The position numbers and the translations under genes are program-made. Under the pieces are notes generated by a model. That model saw only the letters and a list, made by a program, of their open reading frames with translations. It was not told where the DNA came from and ran no database searches. 52,496 bases of DNA, taken from IMG/VR virus record IMGVR_UViG_3300028045_000022, positions 1 to 52,496 of that record. The stretch is one strand, 5' to 3'. The DNA comes from a virus. Of the stretch, positions 7,255 to 16,776 are shown piece after piece. Positions within the stretch are counted from its first letter, which is position 1. Every line of letters begins with the position of its first letter.

Positions 7255-10140
7255 TTAACTTAGAGCGACATTCTTTCTAAGTTTAACAGTTGTTCTGATT
7301 TTCTTCATTGTAAACACTGGAACAATGATTAAATCAATTTCAACAACACCGAGTATTTGTTGCTCAATAGTAGATGAAAGACTGTAATTAAACGCTTGGA
7401 TACCAGACATATTTTTAAGTATGTTAGAGATATCTTGGTCTAATGCATTTTTAATTTCAACACTATTAGGTCTACCAATATAGTTGTCAGCTAAACGTTT
7501 AATACGGTCAGCAGCTTCTTTAGTAATACTAAAGATAGAATAATTTATATAATCAGATCCAAGAGGAGCCGCAGTTATATCATTAACAACTACAGGAGGT
7601 CTTGTATCGGAAGTTTTCATAGCAACATATCTATTACCGTTAAGAGCTTCTAATTGTCTAATTGTAAATGGGAATCTTGTAGCATAAATTCCTGGTATTG
7701 ATTTATTTGTTGGTGATACATCATAAGGTACAGATGCAAGCAATCCTGCATATGACGCTTGACCGTTAGCAGCGTAAGGTGTACCTCTACCAGTATTCAA
7801 GAATACAGGTTCAAATGCAGCAACCGAAATAAATTTATTCTGGATAGTACTCATAGTATTAGCACCGCGAGTAGGATCATCAAAATCAACTTCAGTTAGA
7901 TTTTTAACCCATTCGTCTCTATCACCGATGGTATCACCATCAATTTGAGTAGTACCAAGCACAGCATGTGGTTGAAAGAGATTAATAGATTGTTCATCTA
8001 AGAAATCTTCAATATCAGCAGCAAAGCTATTAGCTTGATTTTCAAGTAAACCAGTATTCTCATTATAATCTTGTTTAATATCATCGATATATGCACCCAT
8101 TGGTACCCAAACATCACCTTCAAAATTACGAAGATATTCGTAAGCTTTTTTCAGTTCATCTTCTCGTTCTTTAACAGAAAGATTAGCACCAGTTGTACCA
8201 CCATTTAAAGCTTTAGCTTTAGATGTAATATCTGGGAAGTTTGGCATATATGAATAATTTAATCTAATATGTGAAGCTTCAGTACTATCTAGTTGTTCTC
8301 CACCTGGCCCAGGTAAGTTATTAGTATCAGTAAAAGTTAAGACACCTTTATTAGCATCAGATAGGATAACATTAGTTCCTACTTCATATGTTCTTTTAGT
8401 TCCATAATTCATAATCATTGGAAATGGAGCCGCAACATTAAGTAACAATTCGTCTCCACGAACAAAGTAATTAGTAGGTGTAATTGCACTTACATTCTCA
8501 AGTTGAGAATAAGTATCAAGTTCACTCATAAAACCTTTAACTGATGTACCAGTAACGCGAAGATACGTATTGTCTTTAATATTACCATCTTTATCAATAA
8601 GAGCAGACATATTAGTAAACTTAACTGGATCAACTTTAGGTATACCTGTATCGAATGTTATGTTTGTTAAGTTAGCAATATTAACATCATCATAACAACC
8701 AGATGCACCAGAACCAACAGAAAATATAACTTCAGCATCAGTAGTTGATGTAGCTTCAACGAATTCTGAAATATATACACCAGACTCTGGACTGTACGGA
8801 ATTTCTGTCCAATTACCATTTGGATCAACGTTATTAGATGCGAATACGCGAACAGAACCATAAGGACGTCTAAGTCCAGAAGGTTCAGCACTTATAACTT
8901 TAACACCTTTACATGTAGCATCGAAATAATTGTTGTCAAAATAATTAACATAATCAGTATTACCTAATAAATAATTATAAACTACACCACTTTCAACAGT
9001 AACATATGGGTTTTCAGTATCATCAAAAGGTTTATCAATAGTAAAAGAAAATTTATTTTCTTCGTCTAACCCTTTTTCATCAGTTGGAATTTCATCAATA
9101 AGTGCGAAATTAACATCATACATATATTCAGATGTAACATTACCAGAAGGATCAGTTGCGTATTGATAATCAGCATCATAATCATTAAGTGCTTGTATTG
9201 TATTCCATCTACTTGTACCTTTACCATCAAGAGGTGTTAATCCTAATTTAGTACTAGTACCAGTGAATGTTTGTAGTTTCCAATCAGAAATACCTACAGC
9301 TTGAACTGAATCAAGTGCAATAATATTATTACCAACTGTAACATTTTTACGAACACCATTACCATCTAGAACATCTTCACCGTATGGTAAATCTGGATCA
9401 GTGACAATATACGCATCATTTGAATCAGCAATAACGCCACTAAGCGCAAGTATAGTTGGAAGAGTTAATTCAACTTTAGTAGTTGTAGAATTAACACCAG
9501 CATCACCACTTTTAACCATTAACTCATAATCAGTTGTAAGGTCATCGAAAGATGCAGTAACGACAGAACTAGTATTTCTATCATTATTAATCGCAGCAAC
9601 AAGTTCCGCGACATTATGGACTTGTACACTTGAATTATTAGGGTTTTTTCTATCTACTGTAAAGTATGAATACAATCCAGTTTTAGGATTATATACAGAT
9701 ATATCCCCTGCGTTTGCTCTACTAGTATCATATTGAATTGTTACCTGATCATATACAGGACCAGGAAAACGACCCTCAAGTACTAACGAGTTAATATTCG
9801 TATCACTGTCTTCAGTATCTATATCGTTAGAATTAATTTCTCCGATTTCAAGAATTGACTTTTTAGCGTTACCAATACGCACACCTACAACATTTTGATT
9901 GTTACTTTGTGAGTTCCAACATTCAGAGATACCTCTTACGAGATCACCTCTTGATTGACGGCCCCACACTAATTCTGCATCAGTTGGTAAATCGACAACA
10001 ACAGGCTCATAAAGAGGTCCGTCTTCAGATGTACCAATAATAACAACACGTCTATTTCTAGCGGTAGGTGGAGTGGTTACGGCTAAACCGAAATCCTGTA
10101 AAATAGTTGAAGAACTCGGAATTGCATATTCTCTAGCCAT
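7255..10140 (-). CDS. tail sheath protein
   Basis: The 961 aa product has the C-terminal hallmark of contractile tail sheaths: PGIYATRFPFTIRQLEALN, then RPPVVVNDITAAP, a helix DRIKRLADNYIGRPNSVEIKN, and the closing beta strands VVEIDLIIVPVFTMKKIRTT. The N-terminus (REYAIPSSSTILQDFGLAVTTPPTARNRRVVIIGTSEDGP) is also typical of the sheath family. It is much longer than T4 gp18 (659 aa); the extra length sits in the middle (about residues 100-620), a region rich in Asp, Asn and Thr that probably forms surface-exposed domains. The ribosome binding site is TTAGGAG. Tube genes lie immediately downstream. Confidence 0.9.
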   Translation of the reverse strand: MAREYAIPSSSTILQDFGLAVTTPPTARNRRVVIIGTSEDGPLYEPVVVDLPTDAELVWGRQSRGDLVRGISECWNSQSNNQNVVGVRIGNAKKSILEIGEINSNDIDTEDSDTNINSLVLEGRFPGPVYDQVTIQYDTSRANAGDISVYNPKTGLYSYFTVDRKNPNNSSVQVHNVAELVAAINNDRNTSSVVTASFDDLTTDYELMVKSGDAGVNSTTTKVELTLPTILALSGVIADSNDAYIVTDPDLPYGEDVLDGNGVRKNVTVGNNIIALDSVQAVGISDWKLQTFTGTSTKLGLTPLDGKGTSRWNTIQALNDYDADYQYATDPSGNVTSEYMYDVNFALIDEIPTDEKGLDEENKFSFTIDKPFDDTENPYVTVESGVVYNYLLGNTDYVNYFDNNYFDATCKGVKVISAEPSGLRRPYGSVRVFASNNVDPNGNWTEIPYSPESGVYISEFVEATSTTDAEVIFSVGSGASGCYDDVNIANLTNITFDTGIPKVDPVKFTNMSALIDKDGNIKDNTYLRVTGTSVKGFMSELDTYSQLENVSAITPTNYFVRGDELLLNVAAPFPMIMNYGTKRTYEVGTNVILSDANKGVLTFTDTNNLPGPGGEQLDSTEASHIRLNYSYMPNFPDITSKAKALNGGTTGANLSVKEREDELKKAYEYLRNFEGDVWVPMGAYIDDIKQDYNENTGLLENQANSFAADIEDFLDEQSINLFQPHAVLGTTQIDGDTIGDRDEWVKNLTEVDFDDPTRGANTMSTIQNKFISVAAFEPVFLNTGRGTPYAANGQASYAGLLASVPYDVSPTNKSIPGIYATRFPFTIRQLEALNGNRYVAMKTSDTRPPVVVNDITAAPLGSDYINYSIFSITKEAADRIKRLADNYIGRPNSVEIKNALDQDISNILKNMSGIQAFNYSLSSTIEQQILGVVEIDLIIVPVFTMKKIRTTVKLRKNVALS

Positions 10141-10158
10141 TATTTTACTCCTAAGTTT

Positions 10159-11115
10159 TTATTTAATAAAATGCCAACGATTTATTATATTATTATAATA
10201 TTCAGATAAATTACTGTTTATTACAAAATCGGTTGCAGACTTAACAACGTCAATATCTGCGTCTATTCTATTGATTGGCATAATAGTTTCATTCATAATA
10301 TGTTCAGTTCGTATATAGTATAGCATAGAACGCAAGTGAAAGCGATTTTTAACTTGCATTAAAACGTCATCTCTAACTCGTCTTTGGAATATTAGTTCGT
10401 TTATACCAGCTTCACGAAACATACCAGTATAAGGTAACATATATTCTCTCTGAAACCAGTCAGCTAATTCTTCAGCTTCCCAGTTCGTCCTAGTCCATAA
10501 ATTATATTGAACTAAATTATCAAAAAATTGACCTTTGACTTTTATATATTTTAAAATTTTATCATTATATTCTACAAATTTATTATCACTATTTTCTCGT
10601 AAAAGAGATTGATGTTCTTTATTGAAAACTAATACTAGTTCGCGTTCTCTAGGTTTTAATTCTTGTGTACCACGGAAAGGTGTACCACTAACTGTACCTG
10701 GTTCTGTTCTAACAATACCCCAAGTTATATGAGGTTGAGGAACATTATTTAATGTGTCATATTCATCATAGTTACGAGTATATAGATCAGATCTATAATG
10801 TGGCATATTTTTATAATCACTAGGATTAATAGTAGGTATAGTTTCCATATATTTAGGATCATCTTCAGATAATAAATAGTCTGGAAAGTCTGGAGAAAAT
10901 ACAAGTTTAGGATTAATAATAGATAATGACTTAGTCATTAACGTATGCATTTCTAATATAGTTTGTATAGAACCAGTACTTTTATTTTTAGGTATATTCT
11001 GTTGGTATTGATTTATAATTTGATTAGATTTACCATCTAAAACAACAAAAGATAAGTCAGAAGCTATACCTGGATTAATACCAGCATTTTTAAAAAATTG
11101 AGTATCGAAAAACAT
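10159..11115 (-). CDS. hypothetical neck/connector protein, 318 aa
   Basis: I take the start at MFFDTQFFKNAGINPG, which has AAAGGT upstream; a longer frame to 11181 would overlap the preceding gene. The sequence has no membrane segment. Features are an N-terminal domain with SFVVLDGKSNQIINQYQQNIP, a PHITWGIVRTEPGTVSGTPFRGTQELKPRERE segment, and an aromatic part (LVQYNLWTRTNWEAEELADWF) near the middle. This lies just before the sheath gene, where head-tail joining, tail terminator or sheath-capping proteins usually sit. No family recognised. Confidence 0.75.
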   Translation of the reverse strand: MFFDTQFFKNAGINPGIASDLSFVVLDGKSNQIINQYQQNIPKNKSTGSIQTILEMHTLMTKSLSIINPKLVFSPDFPDYLLSEDDPKYMETIPTINPSDYKNMPHYRSDLYTRNYDEYDTLNNVPQPHITWGIVRTEPGTVSGTPFRGTQELKPRERELVLVFNKEHQSLLRENSDNKFVEYNDKILKYIKVKGQFFDNLVQYNLWTRTNWEAEELADWFQREYMLPYTGMFREAGINELIFQRRVRDDVLMQVKNRFHLRSMLYYIRTEHIMNETIMPINRIDADIDVVKSATDFVINSNLSEYYNNIINRWHFIK

Positions 11116-11125
11116 AATTATACCT

Positions 11126-11668
11126 TTAATATGTAACGTTGTTATATTTACATACAACTTGTAGATATTGAACATTACCATTTTCTAATCTATACGGATG
11201 TACTCTATCAATATCGTATTTTTCTACAAATGTATAACTTGTAGGTTTATTAGTATGATCTAAAACATTTAGTTCGAAAATCTGATCACCATCTCTTAAT
11301 GGAACATCATATTCTAAATAATATGAAAATTTATGACCAGTAATTTCACCAGCTTTAATACCATCGATAGATGATCTTGTAAGTCTACTAGGTGCACGTC
11401 TTGCTCTAATTAAATAATCAGTATAAGGGTGTGATGGTCCACCAACACCCTCTTTAGAAAATTCATTGAAATATTTAGATTTTTCGTCACCAGCAAATAC
11501 TCTAGCAATAACCCAATGACCTAATGGTTTCTTAAATGTAGTACCGTATAATATTCTATTCATTTCTATTCTAAGATCTATACCATCAGCGTCTGAAACC
11601 AAACCAGGATAATAAGTATCTTGAATCGCATTATCGGTAGAAACAGTAGTATCTTTAAAAAAATTCAT
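11126..11668 (-). CDS. hypothetical neck/tail-completion protein, 180 aa
   Basis: The start ATG overlaps the stop of the 386 aa gene (TAATG), so the two are probably translationally coupled. The product begins MNFFKDTTVSTDNAIQDTYYPG and looks all-beta from about residue 40, with FKKPLGHWVIARVF and SYYLEYDVPLRDGDQIFELNV. Size and position between capsid and sheath genes suit a neck or tail-terminator protein. This is inferred from gene order only. Confidence 0.7.
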   Translation of the reverse strand: MNFFKDTTVSTDNAIQDTYYPGLVSDADGIDLRIEMNRILYGTTFKKPLGHWVIARVFAGDEKSKYFNEFSKEGVGGPSHPYTDYLIRARRAPSRLTRSSIDGIKAGEITGHKFSYYLEYDVPLRDGDQIFELNVLDHTNKPTSYTFVEKYDIDRVHPYRLENGNVQYLQVVCKYNNVTY

Positions 11669-12828
11669 TAGAAATTACTCCTAGGATATCTAGTATTACC
11701 ATTTTGGAACCATGGTCCGTTAGCGTCAGGTCTAGTGTTAACTACTCTATTATGTGTGATATCATCGACGGGATGTGAAAAACCTTTACTAACATCATAT
11801 CTACCACGAACAGCATTATTAATACCAGCACCAGTACCGCAAACAGTAGGACTATTACTAAGAATACCTTGAAGTCCCATAAAACAATCATATAAATCTT
11901 TTTTAGGATCGACGGAACTACCATCGCCGCCACCACCACCATTATATTTGATGGACATATCACCAAGTGTTTTAGTTTGACCTCCACCGTTACCGTCAAC
12001 TTGTCGCATTCTATCTAATAGATTAAATAAATCATATGCGGTTTTACACTCGACATATCTACGAATATTAGAAGGTATTCCGTCAGGTCCACAACCATAA
12101 TAATCGTAACCTATTTTAGCAGCGCTACAATCTGGGCTAACATTCATTAAATCAATTGCTTCTAATGAATTTCTATGTATATATCTATTAATAGTATCTA
12201 CCGCAAATTTATCACCTTCAACACCAAGCATTAGAATTATTCTAGTAGCAGTTGTAAATAGCGGACAATATTGACTAGTAAATGTGAAGTTTTCACTACT
12301 TACTAATTTTAGATTATTTTCACTATAAATAGCATTAGATATATTTACGCCATACTCGGTATTATATGCTAGTGATGAGACATATGATTCACCACTATAA
12401 TACGATGCTGGGAGAATATAAATATCATCATCATCTACTAAAAATCTATATTCAAATCTATCATATATATCAGAATACGCTAATTCGTCAATAGTAACAT
12501 CTATAGTTTTAGTTAATATATTACGCCTATTAGTAATAGCATCCATTTGAATAGAATATATAGTATCTACAATTCCACTATTAACTAATACAGCAATATT
12601 AGCATTATCACAAATATCAGGATCACGCGTAAATATAGTATTATAATTGCCACTAACGGCATCCGAATATGTTTCTAAACGATCTGTGTATAAACCACTT
12701 GCGTGATCATCATTAACATATACGTTATAATCTCTAATAGTTTCACCAGATGCCAATAACGTATCATAATTAAAAATAAGATTATAGAATCTATCACTTG
12801 TTTTACTAAATATTAAATTTCCAGACAT
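11668..12828 (-). CDS. hypothetical head-tail connector region protein, 386 aa
   Basis: The beta-rich, Asp/Asn/Tyr-rich product begins MSGNLIFSKTSDRFYNLIFNYD. Near residue 290 there is a glycine run (YNGGGGGDGSS), and the C-terminal 60 residues are low-complexity and rich in Asn, Arg and Gly (NTRPDANGPWFQNGNTRYPRS), probably flexible. Cysteines occur at several places (CGPDG, CFMG, VCGTG). There is no recognised domain. It is part of a tight four-gene run read leftward (overlaps or gaps of a few bases), pointing to joint production with neck proteins. Confidence 0.75.
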   Translation of the reverse strand: MSGNLIFSKTSDRFYNLIFNYDTLLASGETIRDYNVYVNDDHASGLYTDRLETYSDAVSGNYNTIFTRDPDICDNANIAVLVNSGIVDTIYSIQMDAITNRRNILTKTIDVTIDELAYSDIYDRFEYRFLVDDDDIYILPASYYSGESYVSSLAYNTEYGVNISNAIYSENNLKLVSSENFTFTSQYCPLFTTATRIILMLGVEGDKFAVDTINRYIHRNSLEAIDLMNVSPDCSAAKIGYDYYGCGPDGIPSNIRRYVECKTAYDLFNLLDRMRQVDGNGGGQTKTLGDMSIKYNGGGGGDGSSVDPKKDLYDCFMGLQGILSNSPTVCGTGAGINNAVRGRYDVSKGFSHPVDDITHNRVVNTRPDANGPWFQNGNTRYPRSNF

Positions 12829-12831
12829 AAT

Positions 12832-13503
12832 TTACTCCAAAACATTTTTAGTAGTAACGTTTATATAAGCGTTATAATCTATACCACTAGCTGGCATAGA
12901 ATCATTAAATGTTAATTTGAAGTATTTCAATTTATTAAATGGTATATTAGATTGTAAATGTGTAGGATATGTATTTAGTACTTCGAGATCACCAGTAGGT
13001 TCAATAGTAATCGCTATAGTTCCACTAGATGTACCATCAATAAGATCTTGAATTCTAGCAGCTTCGGTATAATCTTCACGTTCAACTGCTGCTGCTAGAT
13101 CAATTAACCATTGTTCATATTGAGTTGGTTCAGTATTATTAACTGTAGATATACCAGTATAAAATTTAAACGAATATTTGTCTTGAATATAGCTGCCATC
13201 TGTAGCCATTACACTATCAGGATAATCTGGTACAACAACATTATATGTCGTTTCAGGATCAAGATAAGTATCAGGTGTAAATGTAAGTATACTAGCAACA
13301 CCTGATATTGTACCTTTATTATAATACTCCCAACCAACTGTACCTTCAACTGGATTATATAAATAATCAGTAACAATAATATTATTATTTTTTACAGTAG
13401 ATGTATTAATTTCTCTATCAAGAAAGATTTCTATTCTTGGATTTCGTACAACATCTTGTTGATGTATACTTGGATAATGTCCAGAAATCAAAATAGCAGC
13501 CAT
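12832..13503 (-). CDS. Ig-like (Big_5/SbsA-type) domain virion protein
   Basis: The 223 aa product contains two copies of a pattern typical of bacterial Ig-like Big_5 domains. The first (residues about 8-115) has YPSIHQQDVVRNPRIEIFLDREI, then ILTFTPDTYLDPETTYNVVV, then DKYSFKFYTG. The second, incomplete copy (from about 170) has NTYPTHLQSNIPFNKLKYFKLTFNDSM. Such domains decorate phage heads, necks and tails and can bind surfaces weakly. The helix between them (EQWLIDLAAAVEREDYTEAARIQDLI) looks like a linker. It sits among head-tail joining genes. The truncated second domain is unusual but the frame is intact. Confidence 0.7.
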   Translation of the reverse strand: MAAILISGHYPSIHQQDVVRNPRIEIFLDREINTSTVKNNNIIVTDYLYNPVEGTVGWEYYNKGTISGVASILTFTPDTYLDPETTYNVVVPDYPDSVMATDGSYIQDKYSFKFYTGISTVNNTEPTQYEQWLIDLAAAVEREDYTEAARIQDLIDGTSSGTIAITIEPTGDLEVLNTYPTHLQSNIPFNKLKYFKLTFNDSMPASGIDYNAYINVTTKNVLE

Positions 13504-13523
13504 ATTTACAATCCTTAATCTAA

Positions 13524-14237
13524 TTAATTATTTGAATCATCATCTGATTCAAAATCTTCAACAGTAATAGGAGACATAGTAGGTCCTAACGAATTAAGTT
13601 TAGTTCTTAATGCTGCGAGTACAGTATCTCTAGGACGACTTAATCTATTATATCCTTTAAGTTCATAATCGAATAGATCCATTAAATTAACTCTAGCATT
13701 AATAGGAGCATCAGATATAAACTTAATTAAATCATCATGTTTAGTATTATTTAACTTGTCATACATTTGTTTATTTTTACCGTTAAAGATCATATCACCG
13801 TCTTTTTTAAAGGTGAAATCTTTTTTGAGTTTTTTATCAACAGTATCTACTGCTGGTTTTTCTGGGTCAAATTCTATTAGAATACCAGTATTATATGCAG
13901 TTATAATATTAGCTAGTTTAATTTTAGGAATATCCTCAGTGCAAAAATATGACTTATCGTCATCGACATCAACATAACCATAATCACCATGTTGTGTGCT
14001 AGTATTTTTATTTTTATCATCAGGAATTTCTTTACTATCTAAATAACCATTAGATTCAAAAGTATTCCATTCATCATCAGAAATATAACCTCTACCTACA
14101 AATTTAGTGGTAGTATTAAAAAGTGAAATATTAGAACAATTTTCACCCATGTTATCGAACCACATGGTTCCTTTAGCTAATTTTAAAAATTTTGGTAACG
14201 TAATATCATTTGTTTTTGTTGAACTCTTTCTAGCCAT
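13524..14237 (-). CDS. hypothetical head/neck protein, 237 aa
   Basis: The start is the ATG of MARKSSTKTND, 5 bases after a strong GGAGG; an in-frame GTG two codons earlier is less likely. The product contains KFLKLAKGTMWFDNMGEN at the start and a C-terminal acidic tail (VEDFESDDDSNN). The first gene of its unit: a late-type promoter motif and the capsid terminator lie just upstream. Proteins beginning with a Lys-rich lead and G.MWFD.....S patterns are known near neck genes in large myophages, but I do not recognise this one with certainty. Confidence 0.7.
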   Translation of the reverse strand: MARKSSTKTNDITLPKFLKLAKGTMWFDNMGENCSNISLFNTTTKFVGRGYISDDEWNTFESNGYLDSKEIPDDKNKNTSTQHGDYGYVDVDDDKSYFCTEDIPKIKLANIITAYNTGILIEFDPEKPAVDTVDKKLKKDFTFKKDGDMIFNGKNKQMYDKLNNTKHDDLIKFISDAPINARVNLMDLFDYELKGYNRLSRPRDTVLAALRTKLNSLGPTMSPITVEDFESDDDSNN

Positions 14238-14274
14238 ATACACCTCCTTATAAATCGTTATATGGTTTCATATG

Positions 14275-14283
14275 ATAGTATAC
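14275..14283 (-). promoter_or_regulatory. putative late promoter after the capsid terminator
   Basis: Minus strand reads CTTTTTAGCGTATACTATC, 38 bases before the 13524-14237 gene. It starts only about 15 bases past the terminator hairpin, so the T run of the terminator forms the upstream edge of the promoter. Confidence 0.5.
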
Positions 14284-14298
14284 GCTAAAAAGCAAAAA

Positions 14299-14322
14299 AA
14301 AGGATGACCGAAGCCATCCTTT
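14299..14322 (-). terminator. rho-independent terminator after major capsid gene
   Basis: Minus strand: AAGGATG-GC-TTCG-GT-CATCCTT, about 9 bp with a TTCG loop, then a run of T. It lies 27 bases past the capsid stop and should boost capsid over neck proteins. Confidence 0.85.
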
Positions 14323-14348
14323 TATATTAAAAACTTATATCAAATAGA

Positions 14349-15662
14349 TTAAGCCATACCAGAAGGTGTAACGTTTCTATCTAATTCAGAAAGTGTTTGA
14401 GCATTAGTATTTTCAAAGTTATAGTTTCTATCTGTAGAAATATTACGAGCTACAGCGATTCCTTTACCTTGTTCGAGTAATGCAAGTCCCCACATTTCCT
14501 TAAGTTTGATATTTTCAATATCACGTTCAGGGTCAGACCAACGATCCATAGTAACTGGCATAGATTGTCCAATAAGACCACAGTTAGAAGAGTCAACCAT
14601 AACTAAGTTAGAAGTTGATCCTTTAGTAGTTTCATTAGCAGTACCAGGACTACGAGTACCATAAGTAAATGGTACATACTGAGTTACGAGAACTTCAAGT
14701 GGAGTTGGAAGATATTTAGGTGCAATATTAAATGTTGCTCCAAGTGGATTCAATGTTTGAGTCCAAGCGCTTCCGCCTTTCGCACTGTTACCAGAAGTTG
14801 CACTGTTACCAGTTGCAGTGGTTCTAAGTCCAAGTCCGTTATGAGATGTACCCCAGTTTTCAGCATAAGATCCGTTAGGATTCTTGTAAGAAGCTACAGT
14901 AGCACCTTCAAGAACAACTTCACGCATTTCAGTATCACACATGAAAGTTTTCCATGCAAGTGGGTGCATCATGATAGTATCAGGACTAAATCCACGATGC
15001 ATTAAGTAAGTATACATTTCGAATACATCGTTAACAGTCATAGAACCGTTACCGAGACCAGCAATGTTACGACCAGTAGTCGCACCAATGTATGCATTAC
15101 TTGGAGTTACGTTATCGAAAACGTCGTATCCCATTTCATTAATAAGTTTAGCAGCAGTACGTTCTTTATGGCGAGCAAGAGCACGACCAGCAGCACGTAA
15201 CCAGATACCAACTACATCAAATAGGTTTTCTCTAAGAACTTCTTCAGTAAGAGAAATTTTAAGACCGTGTTTATCGGTAGTAAGTGCTACCATATCTCCA
15301 CCGTCCATATCTACGAAACGTTCAGGATATTCACCACCCTGCCCAACACGTCCAGCTTCCATAGCACCGATAGCACCAATTTGGATTCTAGATCCGCGAG
15401 GGATATTTATTTCTTGGAATAATTTATCAACGATAAATAAGTTAGGTTCAATTGCTTCACGTACAACAGTCTCAACAGTCTGAGGGATAAAACGAGTAAG
15501 ATCTTGAGTACTGATTAAATCACGAAGTTCAAATATCTCACGGTTACCATCAGAGTCCTGCATTAATCCACGGTTAGTGAATGCGTCGTATACGTTGTTA
15601 AATAGAACCCGATCTTCAGTTGTTTTATAATCTCTAAGAGCTACTTCTTCTCTAATATACAT
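14349..15662 (-). CDS. major capsid protein
   Basis: The 437 aa product has the order expected of an HK97-fold capsid subunit in this phage type. An N-terminal helix region (VALRDYKTTEDRVLFNNVYDAF) is followed by IEPNLFIVDKLFQEINIPRGSRIQIGAIGAMEAGRVGQGGEYPE and HGLKISLTEEVLRENLFDVVG. The long spine-type helix WLRAAGRALARHKERTAAKLIN comes next, then a domain with MMHPLAWKTFMCD. Codon use is visibly richer in G and C than its neighbours, as is common for the most strongly expressed phage gene. It follows the protease/scaffold and the 366 aa protein and ends at a strong terminator. The site is AAAGGAGAA. Cleavage by the prohead protease is likely but the site cannot be fixed here. Confidence 0.9.
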   Translation of the reverse strand: MYIREEVALRDYKTTEDRVLFNNVYDAFTNRGLMQDSDGNREIFELRDLISTQDLTRFIPQTVETVVREAIEPNLFIVDKLFQEINIPRGSRIQIGAIGAMEAGRVGQGGEYPERFVDMDGGDMVALTTDKHGLKISLTEEVLRENLFDVVGIWLRAAGRALARHKERTAAKLINEMGYDVFDNVTPSNAYIGATTGRNIAGLGNGSMTVNDVFEMYTYLMHRGFSPDTIMMHPLAWKTFMCDTEMREVVLEGATVASYKNPNGSYAENWGTSHNGLGLRTTATGNSATSGNSAKGGSAWTQTLNPLGATFNIAPKYLPTPLEVLVTQYVPFTYGTRSPGTANETTKGSTSNLVMVDSSNCGLIGQSMPVTMDRWSDPERDIENIKLKEMWGLALLEQGKGIAVARNISTDRNYNFENTNAQTLSELDRNVTPSGMA

Positions 15663-15674
15663 AGTATTTCTCCT

Positions 15675-16775
15675 TTATGAAACCATCAATTGGATTCTAG
15701 CAACACCATAAGTACCAGTCTGTACAGCGTTTAGTACAGATTCAATAGTAGGTGTATTTCCTATAGCAGTTTCAGCTGCTACAACGAATTCGAACAAGAA
15801 GCTTGGAAGACCAGCAGTCTGAGTCCCTGGCATTCTTGATCCTGGATAAGTTTGCACTTCATCGAGTGCAGATTTAGGAAAGCGATTATCGATACCGATT
15901 ACTTTACCAACAGTTTGAGCCGTTTTATTTGCAGTTAAACTACCAGCGCTTTGTAATTTATAATTACCAATAGCATCAGAGTCAACAAATTGACCAGGTT
16001 TAAGACCAAGTGAATCACCATAAGTAGGTTTAACAGTTAAGTATGCATACTGATTAGAAACACCAGCAAAAAGTGCACGAGCAGCAGCATCATCTGTAGA
16101 TTCAGCACGAAGAGTTTGAACTCCAGAAGCTTCAATAGCATAAGGAACTTCAACATACCAGTCAGTTAATACATGTCCACCGTCAGGCCACATTCTATAG
16201 TTAAGATTTTTACCGCGAATATCTTGGTACCAATCATGGAATGCTACACCAATAGGAGCGTTAGCTGGCATTGGAAGTGCATCACCTGCTACAGCATAAG
16301 TACCTGAACCAGTAATAGAACCAGCAGTTACATCAAGTGCAGTATAGAATAAGTTAGTAGCAGTACCACCATTAGCAGGAACTACTAAATTAGTGATATA
16401 ATCATCATATCCAAAGTATGATTCAGTTTGTGAGTAAGTGCCAATTGCACTTGTTACTTGGTTTGTGAAACCATAAAGTGTTCCGCTTTCAGGAATATCT
16501 TTAATACCACCAGCTGGCGTTAAATCATATGCAGAAAGAGACCCTAAAATTCTACCTTTTGGGATTATAACGTAATCTTCAGTAGTTACATCTTTTTCAG
16601 TAACAGGTAGATATTTGAACGGTGCGAAATATTCCGCAGGGCGTTGACCTTCCGATACTTCGAAACGTGCTCTTTTAGCAAGAGGTGTTTCAGCGTATTT
16701 GTCGGGACGGTTTCTAATAGGCACTTTATGAGTATTCTGAGCTTGAAGATTCAATTGATAATTATCTAAAGCCAT
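15675..16775 (-). CDS. capsid-associated (decoration or stabilisation) protein
   Basis: The 366 aa product begins MALDNYQLNLQAQNTHKVPIRNRPDKYAETPLAKRARFEV and contains FKYLPVTEKDVTTEDYVIIPKGRILGSL, APIGVAFHDWYQDIRGKNLNYRMWPDGGHVLTDWYVEVPY and LKPGQFVDSDAIGNYKL. The G-rich beta turns and KPGQFV.SD pattern resemble head-stabilising proteins encoded beside the capsid gene in large myophages. It lies 2 bases from the protease/scaffold stop and 12 bases before the capsid start, with codon use like the capsid gene, so it is probably made in large amounts. Exact role inferred. Confidence 0.75.
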   Translation of the reverse strand: MALDNYQLNLQAQNTHKVPIRNRPDKYAETPLAKRARFEVSEGQRPAEYFAPFKYLPVTEKDVTTEDYVIIPKGRILGSLSAYDLTPAGGIKDIPESGTLYGFTNQVTSAIGTYSQTESYFGYDDYITNLVVPANGGTATNLFYTALDVTAGSITGSGTYAVAGDALPMPANAPIGVAFHDWYQDIRGKNLNYRMWPDGGHVLTDWYVEVPYAIEASGVQTLRAESTDDAAARALFAGVSNQYAYLTVKPTYGDSLGLKPGQFVDSDAIGNYKLQSAGSLTANKTAQTVGKVIGIDNRFPKSALDEVQTYPGSRMPGTQTAGLPSFLFEFVVAAETAIGNTPTIESVLNAVQTGTYGVARIQLMVS

Positions 16776-16776
16776 C